Shown here: one piece after another, positions 27,465 through 35,276 of the stretch | Layout: each line of letters opens with the position of its first letter | How positions within the stretch are numbered: position 1 is the stretch's first letter | NCBI RefSeq assembly: GCF_010093065.1 | Contig: NZ_CP048113.1 | Span: forward strand, 2,542,001 to 2,606,000 | Origin: Chitinophaga agri | GTDB lineage: Bacteria > Bacteroidota > Bacteroidia > Chitinophagales > Chitinophagaceae | Length of the DNA: 64,000 nucleotides | Direction of reading: 5' to 3' | Notes under the pieces: generated by a model | The model's input: only the letters and a program-made list of their open reading frames with translations | Database searches by the model: none | Told to the model about the DNA's origin: nothing | Position numbers and translations under genes: made by a program

Positions 27465-28580
27465 ATGAAAAAAATAGGACTCCTTTTCGGCCAGGAAAAC
27501 GGCTTTCCTCAGGCTTTTATTGATCGTGTGAATGATAAACAGGTAGACGGAATCACAGCAGAAGCAATATCCATTGACAAAGTGATACAAGGTACCCCTT
27601 CCGGCTATGCTGTCATCCTTGACCGTATCTCACAGGACGTTCCCTTCTATCGCACCTGGTTGAAACAGGCGGCCCTGGACGGAGCAGCAGTGATCAACAA
27701 CCCTTTCTGGTGGAGCGCGGACGATAAGTTCGTTAATAATGAACTCGCCCACCGCACCGGCGTAAAAGTACCCAAAACAGCGCTCATCCCCTCCAGAGAC
27801 CTGCCACTCAACACTACCGACCAGTCTTTCAGAAACCTGGTATACCCCTTCAACTGGGACGCTATCTTCGAACATATCGGTTTCCCTGCCTACATGAAGC
27901 CTTACAATGGCGGAGGCTGGAAACATGTGTATAAAATACATGACCGTGAGGAGTTCTTTGCACAACATGCGCGTACAGGACAACTGGTCATGATGCTACA
28001 GGAAGAGATCAAATACGAATCTTACTACCGCTGCTATTGTATAGGTGGCAGATATGTCCGTGTGATCCCTTATGATCCTTATCAGCCGGAAAATCAGCGC
28101 TATCTCACAGAAGATAGTGGTGACAGTACCCTGCTGAATACCATCGCCGACCAGGTAGCCCGCCTGAATCAATACCTCGGGTATGATTTTAATTCGGTGG
28201 AAATCGCTATCCGTAACGGCGTTCCTTATGTGATCGACTTCTGGAACCCGGCACCTGAAACCAATGAAAAAGTGATCGGTACAGAGAACTTTGAGTGGGT
28301 GGTGGAAACAGCTGCTATCTATGCCATCCAACGTGCACAACAGCAAACGGAAGGTACTGACAACCTTACCTGGGGCAATTTCCTGCAACAGGCTGTTCAC
28401 GGTCAGCAAACAGCTATCGTACCTGGTGCAAAGAAAGCGGCCGCTAAAAAGCCAACTGCCATTTCTCCCGCCAAACCACCAAAAGATACTATGGCATTGA
28501 AAGAGCCGAAAGAAGAAAAAGAAACACCGGCGAAAAAGACGACGGTGAAGAAGACTGCCAAGAAGAAGGAAGAGAAATAA
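27465..28580 (+). CDS. ATP-grasp ligase with histone-like Lys/Ala/Pro tail
   Basis: 371 residues. Residues 1-310 form an ATP-grasp enzyme of the RimK-like group: N-terminal KIGLLFGQENGFPQAFIDRV domain, ATP-binding Lys at K144 in FPAYMKPYNGGGWKHVYKI, and the metal-binding end YDFNSVEIAIRNGVPYVIDF with NPAPE. Such enzymes join a carboxylate to an amine using ATP. Residues 321-371 are a disordered tail with 17 Lys in 51, plus Ala, Pro and Thr (AKKAAAKK, PAKKTTVKKTAKKK), resembling histone H1/HU tails, and may bind nucleic acid or polyanion. Second gene in the five-gene cluster, 83 bases after the esterase. Confidence 0.85.
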   Translation: MKKIGLLFGQENGFPQAFIDRVNDKQVDGITAEAISIDKVIQGTPSGYAVILDRISQDVPFYRTWLKQAALDGAAVINNPFWWSADDKFVNNELAHRTGVKVPKTALIPSRDLPLNTTDQSFRNLVYPFNWDAIFEHIGFPAYMKPYNGGGWKHVYKIHDREEFFAQHARTGQLVMMLQEEIKYESYYRCYCIGGRYVRVIPYDPYQPENQRYLTEDSGDSTLLNTIADQVARLNQYLGYDFNSVEIAIRNGVPYVIDFWNPAPETNEKVIGTENFEWVVETAAIYAIQRAQQQTEGTDNLTWGNFLQQAVHGQQTAIVPGAKKAAAKKPTAISPAKPPKDTMALKEPKEEKETPAKKTTVKKTAKKKEEK

Positions 28581-28856
28581 GACATAAAAAATCAGGAACC
28601 AGGAATTAGGAATCAGGAATTGCGTATCACAAAGGTGTATATTAAAATCCTGGTTCCTAATTGTTTATATGTCCCCATACACTCATTAAGTCGTACACTG
28701 CCGAAAATTAAATAGCATAAAAGAGCACGTTGCTCAAAGACCAAAAAGAAAGAATAACTTTGGGAAGAGGAATTAAAAAGGGAACCATCATGTGAATGTG
28801 CAGAACAGTTATGTTCAGTTCCTGATCTTTAATTCCTAATTCCTAATTAAATTTTC
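28581..28856. repeat. Intergenic region with dispersed inverted repeat, copy 2
   Basis: Left arm near 28,591-28,624 (AGGAACCAGGAATTAGGAAT) and inverted partners at 28,647-28,664 (TCCTGGTTCCTAATT) and 28,816-28,850 (TTCCTAATTCCTAATT). The region separates two genes of the ligase cluster and contains no ORF. Confidence 0.6.
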
Positions 28857-29957
28857 ATGCTCAACAACTTCACCCTCGGTATTGAAGAGGAATACATGGT
28901 TATGGACCCTGAAACCAGAGAACTCCGTTCCCATGAACAAAAGATCGTAGAACAGGCCCACAGGGTGCTCAGAGATAAAGTAAAAGCCGAGTTTCACCAG
29001 GCGGTGGTCGAAGTTGGTACACAGATATGTGCCAATATAGATGAAGCTCGTGAGGACGTATCCATGCTGCGTAAAACCATTGCCAACATCGCAGGTGAAC
29101 TGGGTTTCAGCATAGGTGCTTCCGGCACTCACCCCTTCTCCAAATGGCAGCTGCAGCATATCACAGATCATCCCCGTTACTTCGAGATCGTGACTGAAAT
29201 GCAGGATGCCGCCCGCTCCAATCTCATCTTCGGACTACACGTGCACGTGGGCATGGAAAACAGGGAAATGGCCCTTCATATCGCCAATTCCGTACGTTAT
29301 TTCCTTCCGCATGTGTTTGCCCTGAGTACAAACTCCCCTTTCTGGGAAGGCCGTAATACCGGGTTCAAATCCTATCGCACGAAAGTCTTTGATAAATTCC
29401 CCCGCACGGGCATCCCCGACTACTTCGCCAGTATTGAAGAATACGACAGGTATATTCAGCTACTGGTGAAAACCAATTGTATCGACAATCCCAAGAAAGT
29501 ATGGTGGGACCTGCGTGTACACCCTTTCTTCAATACCGTGGAATTTCGCATCTGTGACGTGCCGTTAACCGTAGATGAAACCTGTACGGTCGCCGCACTG
29601 TTCCAGGCCGTTTGTGCAAAGATCTATAAACTGCGGATGCAGAACCTGAACTTCATCATCTACAACCGCGCACTGGTCAATGAAAATAAATGGCGTGCCT
29701 CCCGCTATGGCATTGATGGTAACCTCATAGACTTCGGTAAAGAACAGGAAGTCAACGCCAGAGCCCTGATCCATGAACTGCTCGACTTCGTTGACGATGT
29801 CGTTGATGATCTGGGCAGCCGCCACTATGTGCAGCGTACCCTGGATATCCTGGAGCGCGGTACCGGTGCTGACCAGCAGCTGAAAGTCTTCGCCGGGAGC
29901 AATGATCTCGTATCTGTTACAGACTTCATCACAGAGAGCTTTCTCAAAGACTGCTAA
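28857..29957 (+). CDS. ybdK: YbdK-type carboxylate-amine ligase (GCS2 family)
   Basis: 366 residues of the glutamate-cysteine ligase 2 family. Diagnostic parts are FTLGIEEEYMVMD at residues 5-17 (glutamates bind Mg-ATP), SGTHPFSKW, GLHVHVGMENREMALHIAN and WDLRVHPFFNTVEFRICDVP. E. coli YbdK has weak gamma-glutamylcysteine ligase activity, while other members make different gamma-glutamyl or amide products. In this cluster it sits between two ATP-grasp-type genes and a glutamine amidotransferase, so it probably makes an amide in the same pathway. Gap of 17 bases to the next gene. Confidence 0.92.
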   Translation: MLNNFTLGIEEEYMVMDPETRELRSHEQKIVEQAHRVLRDKVKAEFHQAVVEVGTQICANIDEAREDVSMLRKTIANIAGELGFSIGASGTHPFSKWQLQHITDHPRYFEIVTEMQDAARSNLIFGLHVHVGMENREMALHIANSVRYFLPHVFALSTNSPFWEGRNTGFKSYRTKVFDKFPRTGIPDYFASIEEYDRYIQLLVKTNCIDNPKKVWWDLRVHPFFNTVEFRICDVPLTVDETCTVAALFQAVCAKIYKLRMQNLNFIIYNRALVNENKWRASRYGIDGNLIDFGKEQEVNARALIHELLDFVDDVVDDLGSRHYVQRTLDILERGTGADQQLKVFAGSNDLVSVTDFITESFLKDC

Positions 29958-29974
29958 ACCTGTACCTTTGCAGT

Positions 29975-30823
29975 ATGAGTCCGAATAAGCAGCAGTGGAA
30001 AGTTGCCGTCCTGGATATGTACGAGCAGGTACCCAATGAGGGCATGCGGTGCATCAGAGAAATATTGACCGGTTATGCAGAAAAGCATCAGCTGGACATG
30101 GTATTTCATGAGTATGAAGTCCGGATAGCGCAACAGATCCCAGATCTCTCCTACGATATCTACATCTCTACCGGCGGCCCTGGCAGTCCCCTGGACAGTG
30201 AAGGCAGCGAATGGGAAGCCCGTTATTTCCAGCTGATGCACGATCTCAGACAGTGGAATCAAACCGCTGCAGATAAGAAACAGATATTGCTGATCTGTCA
30301 CAGTTTTCAGCTGATGTGCCGGCACCTGAAGTTAGGCAATGTATGCCGGCGCCGGTCGCCCGCATTCGGCGTATTCCCCGTACATAAAACTTCAGCAGGC
30401 GAAGGCGAACTGGTGTTCAGTGAACTGCCGGAACCATATTTCATTGTCGACAGCCGTAACTGGCAGGTCATAGAGCTGGATCAGCAGCAACTGACCGCAA
30501 CTGGCGCACAGGTGCTCGCCATTGAAAAAGAAAGGCCACATGTCCCACTGGAAAGAGCCACGATGGCGATCCGCTTCAGCGACTACTGCATAGGAACACA
30601 GTTCCACCCCGAAGCCGATGCCACGGGTATGCGCATGTATCTGATGCAGCAGGAAAAAAAGAACCAGGTGATCACCAACTATGGTGCAGAGAAATATTAC
30701 AGCATGCTGGAACAGCTCTCCGATCCCGACAAGATCATGCTGACCCATGATGAATTTATTCCCGCATTTCTCAATAATGCTATTTTTAAACAGTCCGTTT
30801 CAGGCAATAATATTGAAGTGTAA
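29975..30823 (+). CDS. Class I glutamine amidotransferase-like protein
   Basis: 282 residues. The GATase1 domain (about 9-220) has the nucleophile elbow LLICHSFQLM with C108 and the His-Glu pair H211 and E213 in GTQFHPEAD; the triad is complete. The oxyanion strand is STGGPGSPLDS. Resembles the amidotransferase domain of GMP synthase, but here stand-alone, so it would supply ammonia or cleave a gamma-glutamyl amide for the ligases around it. A TACCTTTG at 29,963-29,970 looks like a -7 box but lies only 5 bases before the ATG; I treat this as chance or as leaderless transcription. Fourth gene of the cluster. Confidence 0.85.
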   Translation: MSPNKQQWKVAVLDMYEQVPNEGMRCIREILTGYAEKHQLDMVFHEYEVRIAQQIPDLSYDIYISTGGPGSPLDSEGSEWEARYFQLMHDLRQWNQTAADKKQILLICHSFQLMCRHLKLGNVCRRRSPAFGVFPVHKTSAGEGELVFSELPEPYFIVDSRNWQVIELDQQQLTATGAQVLAIEKERPHVPLERATMAIRFSDYCIGTQFHPEADATGMRMYLMQQEKKNQVITNYGAEKYYSMLEQLSDPDKIMLTHDEFIPAFLNNAIFKQSVSGNNIEV

Positions 30824-30865
30824 GCGTGTCTTTTTGTACCGGCCTTTGGACTTCAATTAACAATT

Positions 30866-32065
30866 ATGATCCCTTCCATACGCACCGCATATAACCATCA
30901 GTTCACGCATCAGCAATACCAGGACTTCCTTGATGGCATGGCTTCGGAAGCAGGTGAAGCCGCTGTATTCAAAGTAGCGGAAACGCCTGTGTTCATTCCG
31001 GCACAACTGACCGCGCAATTAAAGCAGGCATGTGATGAGATCATCGCCGTGATCATGCGTCCCGACTTTAAAGAACTGACGCGCGATGCCATCCCTCACC
31101 ATCTCAAAGTACCACATGAAAATGATCATCCGCATTTCATGGTCATCGACTTTGCAGTATGCCGTGATGATGATGGAACGCTCACGCCCAGACTAATAGA
31201 ACTACAGGGATTTCCTTCGTTATATGCCTTCCAGGAACTGATGGCCCGGCAGTTCAAAACACATTTCAGCATTCCTGATACGGTAGATAATTTCTTTAAC
31301 GGATTCAATGGGGACAGTTACTTTCAGCTGCTGAAAGAAGTGATTGTGGGTCATTATCAACCGGAAGAAGTGATACTACTGGAAGTAAAGCCCGATGAAC
31401 AGAAAACAAGGATCGATTTCTATTATACAGAACGGAAACTGGGCATCAAACCTGTTTGTATCACAGAACTGATACAGGAAGGAAAGAAACTGTACTACGA
31501 AAATAACGGCAGAAAAATTCAGATCAGACGCATGTACAACCGCGTGATATTTGATGATCTGCACAGGCAGCAGGACAAGCTGGATAAACACGTCAACCTG
31601 TTCCAGGACCTGGATGTGGAATGGATCACACACCCAAACTGGTTTTACCGTATCAGTAAGTATATCCTGCCTTTCATACACAGTGAATATGCCCCTAAAA
31701 GCTGGTTCCTGAATGAACTACCTGTTATACCATCTGACCTGGAAAATTATGTACTGAAGCCATTATTCTCCTTCGCAGGACAAGGCGTATTAATAGATGT
31801 TACGCTGGCAGATATCGATAAGATCACCGATCCGGAGAACTGGATACTGCAACATAAAGTGCAGTACGCGCCGGCAATAGAAACACCTGAAGGCCCTGCG
31901 TATTGTGAAATACGAATGATGTACGTATGGCCTGATAACAGCCCTGCGCCATTACTTGTACACAATCTTGCCAGGATCAGTAAAAGCAAAATGATAGGTG
32001 TAACACAGGGTCAACCACAGCGCTGGACCGGCGGTAGCTGTGCCTTCTTCGAAGAGGCGTTATAA
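30866..32065 (+). CDS. ATP-grasp-like protein, fifth gene of ligase cluster
   Basis: 399 residues, cytoplasmic. I recognise no named family with certainty, but the C-terminal half looks like an ATP-grasp fold: ENYVLKPLFSFAGQGVLIDV (Lys plus glycine-rich loop), PENWILQHKVQYAP, and GPAYCEIRMMYVW. The N-terminal half has RLIELQGFPSLYAFQ, which recalls the acidic metal-binding strand of glutathionylspermidine-synthase-type ligases, so the domain may be circularly permuted. It would be the second ligase of the cluster, 42 bases after the amidotransferase. Its stop codon abuts the convergent FAD oxidoreductase stop (6-base overlap), and no terminator separates them. Confidence 0.7.
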   Translation: MIPSIRTAYNHQFTHQQYQDFLDGMASEAGEAAVFKVAETPVFIPAQLTAQLKQACDEIIAVIMRPDFKELTRDAIPHHLKVPHENDHPHFMVIDFAVCRDDDGTLTPRLIELQGFPSLYAFQELMARQFKTHFSIPDTVDNFFNGFNGDSYFQLLKEVIVGHYQPEEVILLEVKPDEQKTRIDFYYTERKLGIKPVCITELIQEGKKLYYENNGRKIQIRRMYNRVIFDDLHRQQDKLDKHVNLFQDLDVEWITHPNWFYRISKYILPFIHSEYAPKSWFLNELPVIPSDLENYVLKPLFSFAGQGVLIDVTLADIDKITDPENWILQHKVQYAPAIETPEGPAYCEIRMMYVWPDNSPAPLLVHNLARISKSKMIGVTQGQPQRWTGGSCAFFEEAL

Positions 32066-33691
32066 ACGCTGTTTATCTTTCAGTAACTGTGCTTTCAAAC
32101 GCTCATAGCTGATCTGCTGCAATGCTCTTTTACTGTCAATCGCCTGTGCAGCAGCGGTAGCAGCACTTTGTCCGAGTATCATAAACACTGGTTCCATTCT
32201 CACCGAACCATAGGCAATATGTGTGCAGGACAAACAAACCGGTACCAGCAGGTTCTCACAATCGGCCTGCTGCGGTATAATGGAACGGTAGCTGATGCGA
32301 TAGGGCGTTGGTATTTCCACTCCGATATCTCCTTCATTCTGCACAGTACCATCTTCTTTGACATATCGCTGTGTGTTATGAGAATCCAGGGTATAAGACC
32401 CCATTCCTACAGGGTCATTTACCGGAGCCCTGCCTAATACTTCATTTTCCGTCATAGTCCCCCACCCTTTCATCCGTCTCGCTTCGCGGATATAGAGCTG
32501 ATGCGGCCAGTTACCTGTACCTTTAAATTCATCTGCTGCCAGCCCCCATTTGCTCATCCGGCTACGGATGGGTTCCGGTACTTGTGTGTCAGTCGCAAGA
32601 AAATACAGTAATCCTTTCTGATATAATGTATGATCTGCAATGATAGCTTTTCTTCTTTCATAAGAGGCATCCGGATAGTCATAGTTCATCCCGATATAAT
32701 CCATGCTGAAAGGTCCGTGGTTATTAACATCTGTTTTATGATTGGGGATAGGATCAAATTTATTGAACACCTCATTCCAGCCGGTGGCGAGCACGCGTGA
32801 CAGCAAGGCATACCTGGTCGAATCATACCCTTCCGGCCGTTCAAAAGGAATGCGATTGGCAGGTAGGTCTGTGAGGCATAACCGGAAGCAATAAGCCTGT
32901 ATCCGCTTGTCTCCGGCACCTTTCTCACCTGGCGGCTGATCTGAGATAAAGGGTAATAATCCGCTGGAAGGGTCGCCCGGGGTCCGATAGGCACTGACAG
33001 GTGTTTTAAAATGGTGGCCGTGCTGGAATACATCTGTTTGTATGCCCGCCCATTGCTCATTATAATCACTGACCGCCTCTCTTCCTATACGATAAGGCAC
33101 ACCGGCAGCCGCCATCAGGTCTCCTTCATAGGTCGCATCTATGAACATTTTACCACGCACGGTCTTTCCGCTCAGGGTTTTGATCGCCGTGATACGGTTT
33201 CCCTTTTTGCTGATGCCATTATCCCTGTCCAGCCATTCATTACGGTAGACCGTGATCCTGTATTCTTTCACGAAGTCTTCGAAAACCTTCTCTGCTACAT
33301 GCGGCTCAAAGATCCACATGGTACGCTCAGCCCCATCAATAGCCGGGGTACCCTGACCTTTATTGCCATAAGCGGATTGCTCCTGCCATTGCCAGGTGCC
33401 GGGCAACTGGTATTGCTGGTAAATACGATGGTAGAATTCCCGTGCCAGTCCGCCGATCACTTCTTTGTTACCTGTGTCTGTGAAACCGAGTCCGCCGGAA
33501 GACAATCCACCCAGATGGGTATCAGGCGAAACGACGATGACCGACTTTTTCAGACGAACGGCCTGTACCGCAGCCGTAACAGCGGCAGACGTACCTCCGT
33601 AAATGACAATATCAGCTTCAGCAGTGGTCTGGGCAAAGATGGTGGTAAGCAGTGAAAGGCAGCAAAGGCATGTCAGGAGTGAACGTTTCAT
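32060..33691 (-). CDS. Secreted FAD-dependent oxidoreductase
   Basis: 543 residues. Signal peptide MKRSLLTCLCCLSLLTTIFAQ, then a Rossmann FAD-binding strand ADIVIYGGTSAAVTAAVQAV and HLGGLSSGGLGFTDTG, and further GKMFIDATYEGDLMAAAGV, the usual second FAD motif. The family (FAD-dependent oxidoreductase of PF12831 type, sometimes annotated as putative xanthan lyase) is common in polysaccharide loci of Bacteroidota, and its reaction is uncharacterised. The C-terminus QSAATAAAQAIDS is typical. Convergent, 6-base overlap, with the ligase cluster. Its upstream region holds the 61 bp palindrome. Confidence 0.88.
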   Translation of the reverse strand: MKRSLLTCLCCLSLLTTIFAQTTAEADIVIYGGTSAAVTAAVQAVRLKKSVIVVSPDTHLGGLSSGGLGFTDTGNKEVIGGLAREFYHRIYQQYQLPGTWQWQEQSAYGNKGQGTPAIDGAERTMWIFEPHVAEKVFEDFVKEYRITVYRNEWLDRDNGISKKGNRITAIKTLSGKTVRGKMFIDATYEGDLMAAAGVPYRIGREAVSDYNEQWAGIQTDVFQHGHHFKTPVSAYRTPGDPSSGLLPFISDQPPGEKGAGDKRIQAYCFRLCLTDLPANRIPFERPEGYDSTRYALLSRVLATGWNEVFNKFDPIPNHKTDVNNHGPFSMDYIGMNYDYPDASYERRKAIIADHTLYQKGLLYFLATDTQVPEPIRSRMSKWGLAADEFKGTGNWPHQLYIREARRMKGWGTMTENEVLGRAPVNDPVGMGSYTLDSHNTQRYVKEDGTVQNEGDIGVEIPTPYRISYRSIIPQQADCENLLVPVCLSCTHIAYGSVRMEPVFMILGQSAATAAAQAIDSKRALQQISYERLKAQLLKDKQRL

Positions 33692-33813
33692 ACTCGTGGA
33701 TGGGTTTTAGGCAATGGAGCCGGTCAAAAATAATGATTCGCTTTTATATTTTTTCATTCAGCATACATACATCAACCGATAAGCTTACTAAATGGGTATT
33801 AATACGTCACTAT

Positions 33814-33874
33814 AAGGTCACCTCAAGGGCACTTCAATATCCCGGGGATATTGAAGTGCCCTTGAGGTGACCTT
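33814..33874. repeat. 61 bp perfect palindrome made of 11 bp repeats
   Basis: Two 30-base arms that are exact reverse complements around the G at 33,844. Read on the minus strand from 33,885, the sequence is three tandem 11-mers (AAGGTTACTTC, AAGGTCACCTC, AAGGGCACTTC) running into the centre. It lies about 120 bases upstream of the FAD oxidoreductase start, and after the rhodanese terminator. It has no T-run, so it is not an ordinary terminator. Possible operator or recombination site; unknown. Confidence 0.85.
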
Positions 33875-33978
33875 GAAGTAACCTTATGGTGATAAGAGCG
33901 TATGCTGATCAGCAGCCTGCCATCACATAAAAAGGAGGGGTTGTATTAAGTTAAATGTGAATAGGTTATGGGAATAAA

Positions 33979-34032
33979 AAAGCCTTCCGGGCAGTAGTTC
34001 CGCGAAAAGCGGAGTACGCGCCGGAAGGCTTT
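33979..34032 (-). terminator. Hairpin terminator of the ddl-PASTA-rhodanese run
   Basis: Outer stem AAAGCCTTCCGG / CCGGAAGGCTTT with an inner GC-rich hairpin, 24 bases past the rhodanese stop; the minus-strand reading ends in a T-run. Confidence 0.85.
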
Positions 34033-34056
34033 GTTCTATAATATTATCTGACGGGA

Positions 34057-34365
34057 TTATTTACCGAACTGATCCTGCCAGGCCAGCATGCCGCCAGTCA
34101 GGTTCTTGACATTGGAGAAGCCCATAGTTTCCAGGATCATGGCTGCCTGTCCGCTACGGCCACCGCTGCGGCAATACATGATCACTTCCTGGTCTTTCAG
34201 TGATTCCAGCTCATCTACCTGCATGGCACGGATGTCTCCCAATGGTACCAGTTTACCACCGATATTGAAATCTTCGTGTTCGTGCGGTTCTCTTACGTCC
34301 ACGAGGTTCAGCGTTTCACCGTTATCGAGGCGCTGTTTCACTTCTGCTGCGCTTATATTTTCCAT
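34057..34365 (-). CDS. Rhodanese-like domain protein
   Basis: 102 residues, a single rhodanese domain. Active-site Cys is C65 in VIMYCRSGGRSGQAA; the VDVREPHEHEDFNIGGKLVPL motif is typical of GlpE/PspE-size proteins. Transfers sulfane sulfur to a thiophilic acceptor in the cytoplasm; acceptor unknown. Follows the PASTA gene by 59 bases and ends the ddl run. Confidence 0.93.
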   Translation of the reverse strand: MENISAAEVKQRLDNGETLNLVDVREPHEHEDFNIGGKLVPLGDIRAMQVDELESLKDQEVIMYCRSGGRSGQAAMILETMGFSNVKNLTGGMLAWQDQFGK

Positions 34366-34424
34366 GGCTGTTATTTTTAAAGGTTTTTGATTTGTAAAGC
34401 AATATTAAGGTATTACCCGAACAC

Positions 34425-35240
34425 TTAGCGTTCCTCTACAGGCGGTGCGACAGCAGCACTATCTTTTGAAGGGCGGGTAGCGGAAAGCCAGATATCTATA
34501 CTTTCCCCGGCACGCACCATATTCAGTTCGTTCAGGCTGTTCTTACGCATCGGGATCTGCTTCACTACAAATGCATTCGCGGTATCGGTCACGGAAGGGT
34601 CGATGATCACGGTACCCAGGCCGAGGTTGCTGGCACTCAGTGTTTCTCTGGCTTCCAGATAGGTCATACCGACCAGGTCCGGAGCAGGGTTCTCAGTATT
34701 ACCGGTACCACTGCTGAGAACAAGGGTGATATTGCTACCTTCAGGAATGTCCCTGCCTGCTTTTACAGGCTTACCGTTCAGCAGCTGCTGGAGGACGGTG
34801 TTGGTAGCAAAGTCCGGCTTGTAAATGGTATCACCCACATTCAGGCGGAGACTGTGCAGGGTCATCTCGGCACTCCGGAAGGTGAGACCGGTCAGGTCCG
34901 GCATCTGTACCATTGGCGGAATTACCTTATTAACAGTCAGGTAGATAGTACGACCTACTTTCACAACGGAACCTCTGGCAGGCGTTTGCTCCCATACAGC
35001 GAGTCCGGGCAGACTATCCACATAAATAGAATCTCTTACGTCCACACCAAATCCTTCTTTTTCGAGGATCATAGTGGCTTCCTGTATATTTTTCTTGTAA
35101 ACGTCAGGTACGGTAAGGGTATCTCCATGCTTTGTGATCACTCCCAGTAAAGCAAAGAAAAGTAGCCCCAGAACGGCAAATATCCCTATGGCTACCAACA
35201 GGTTAATGCCGAAGGAGCGTTTAGTGATTGAATTGAACAC
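34425..35240 (-). CDS. PASTA-domain membrane protein
   Basis: 271 residues. One N-terminal membrane helix (about 12-37), then three PASTA repeats at about 41-107, 112-180 and 186-257, each with the D(V/L)xGM/L..A pattern (TVPDVYKKNIQEATMILEKE, VQMPDLTGLTFRSAEMTLHS, PAPDLVGMTYLEARETLSAS). PASTA domains bind peptidoglycan or beta-lactams in Ser/Thr kinases and PBPs; here no kinase or transpeptidase is attached. It lies 36 bases downstream of ddl, so a cell-wall link is likely. Confidence 0.9.
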   Translation of the reverse strand: MFNSITKRSFGINLLVAIGIFAVLGLLFFALLGVITKHGDTLTVPDVYKKNIQEATMILEKEGFGVDVRDSIYVDSLPGLAVWEQTPARGSVVKVGRTIYLTVNKVIPPMVQMPDLTGLTFRSAEMTLHSLRLNVGDTIYKPDFATNTVLQQLLNGKPVKAGRDIPEGSNITLVLSSGTGNTENPAPDLVGMTYLEARETLSASNLGLGTVIIDPSVTDTANAFVVKQIPMRKNSLNELNMVRAGESIDIWLSATRPSKDSAAVAPPVEER

Positions 35241-35276
35241 AGATTATATTTTAACGTTAAAATGAACTCAGGCCAG

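Noticed and set aside
29963..29970. TACCTTTG promoter-like box before the amidotransferase
   Set aside because: Only 5 bases before the ATG, so the transcript would lack the start; the gene is more likely read from upstream as part of the cluster.
33011..33655. 214-codon plus-strand ORF
   Set aside because: Antisense to the FAD oxidoreductase and lacking any motif.
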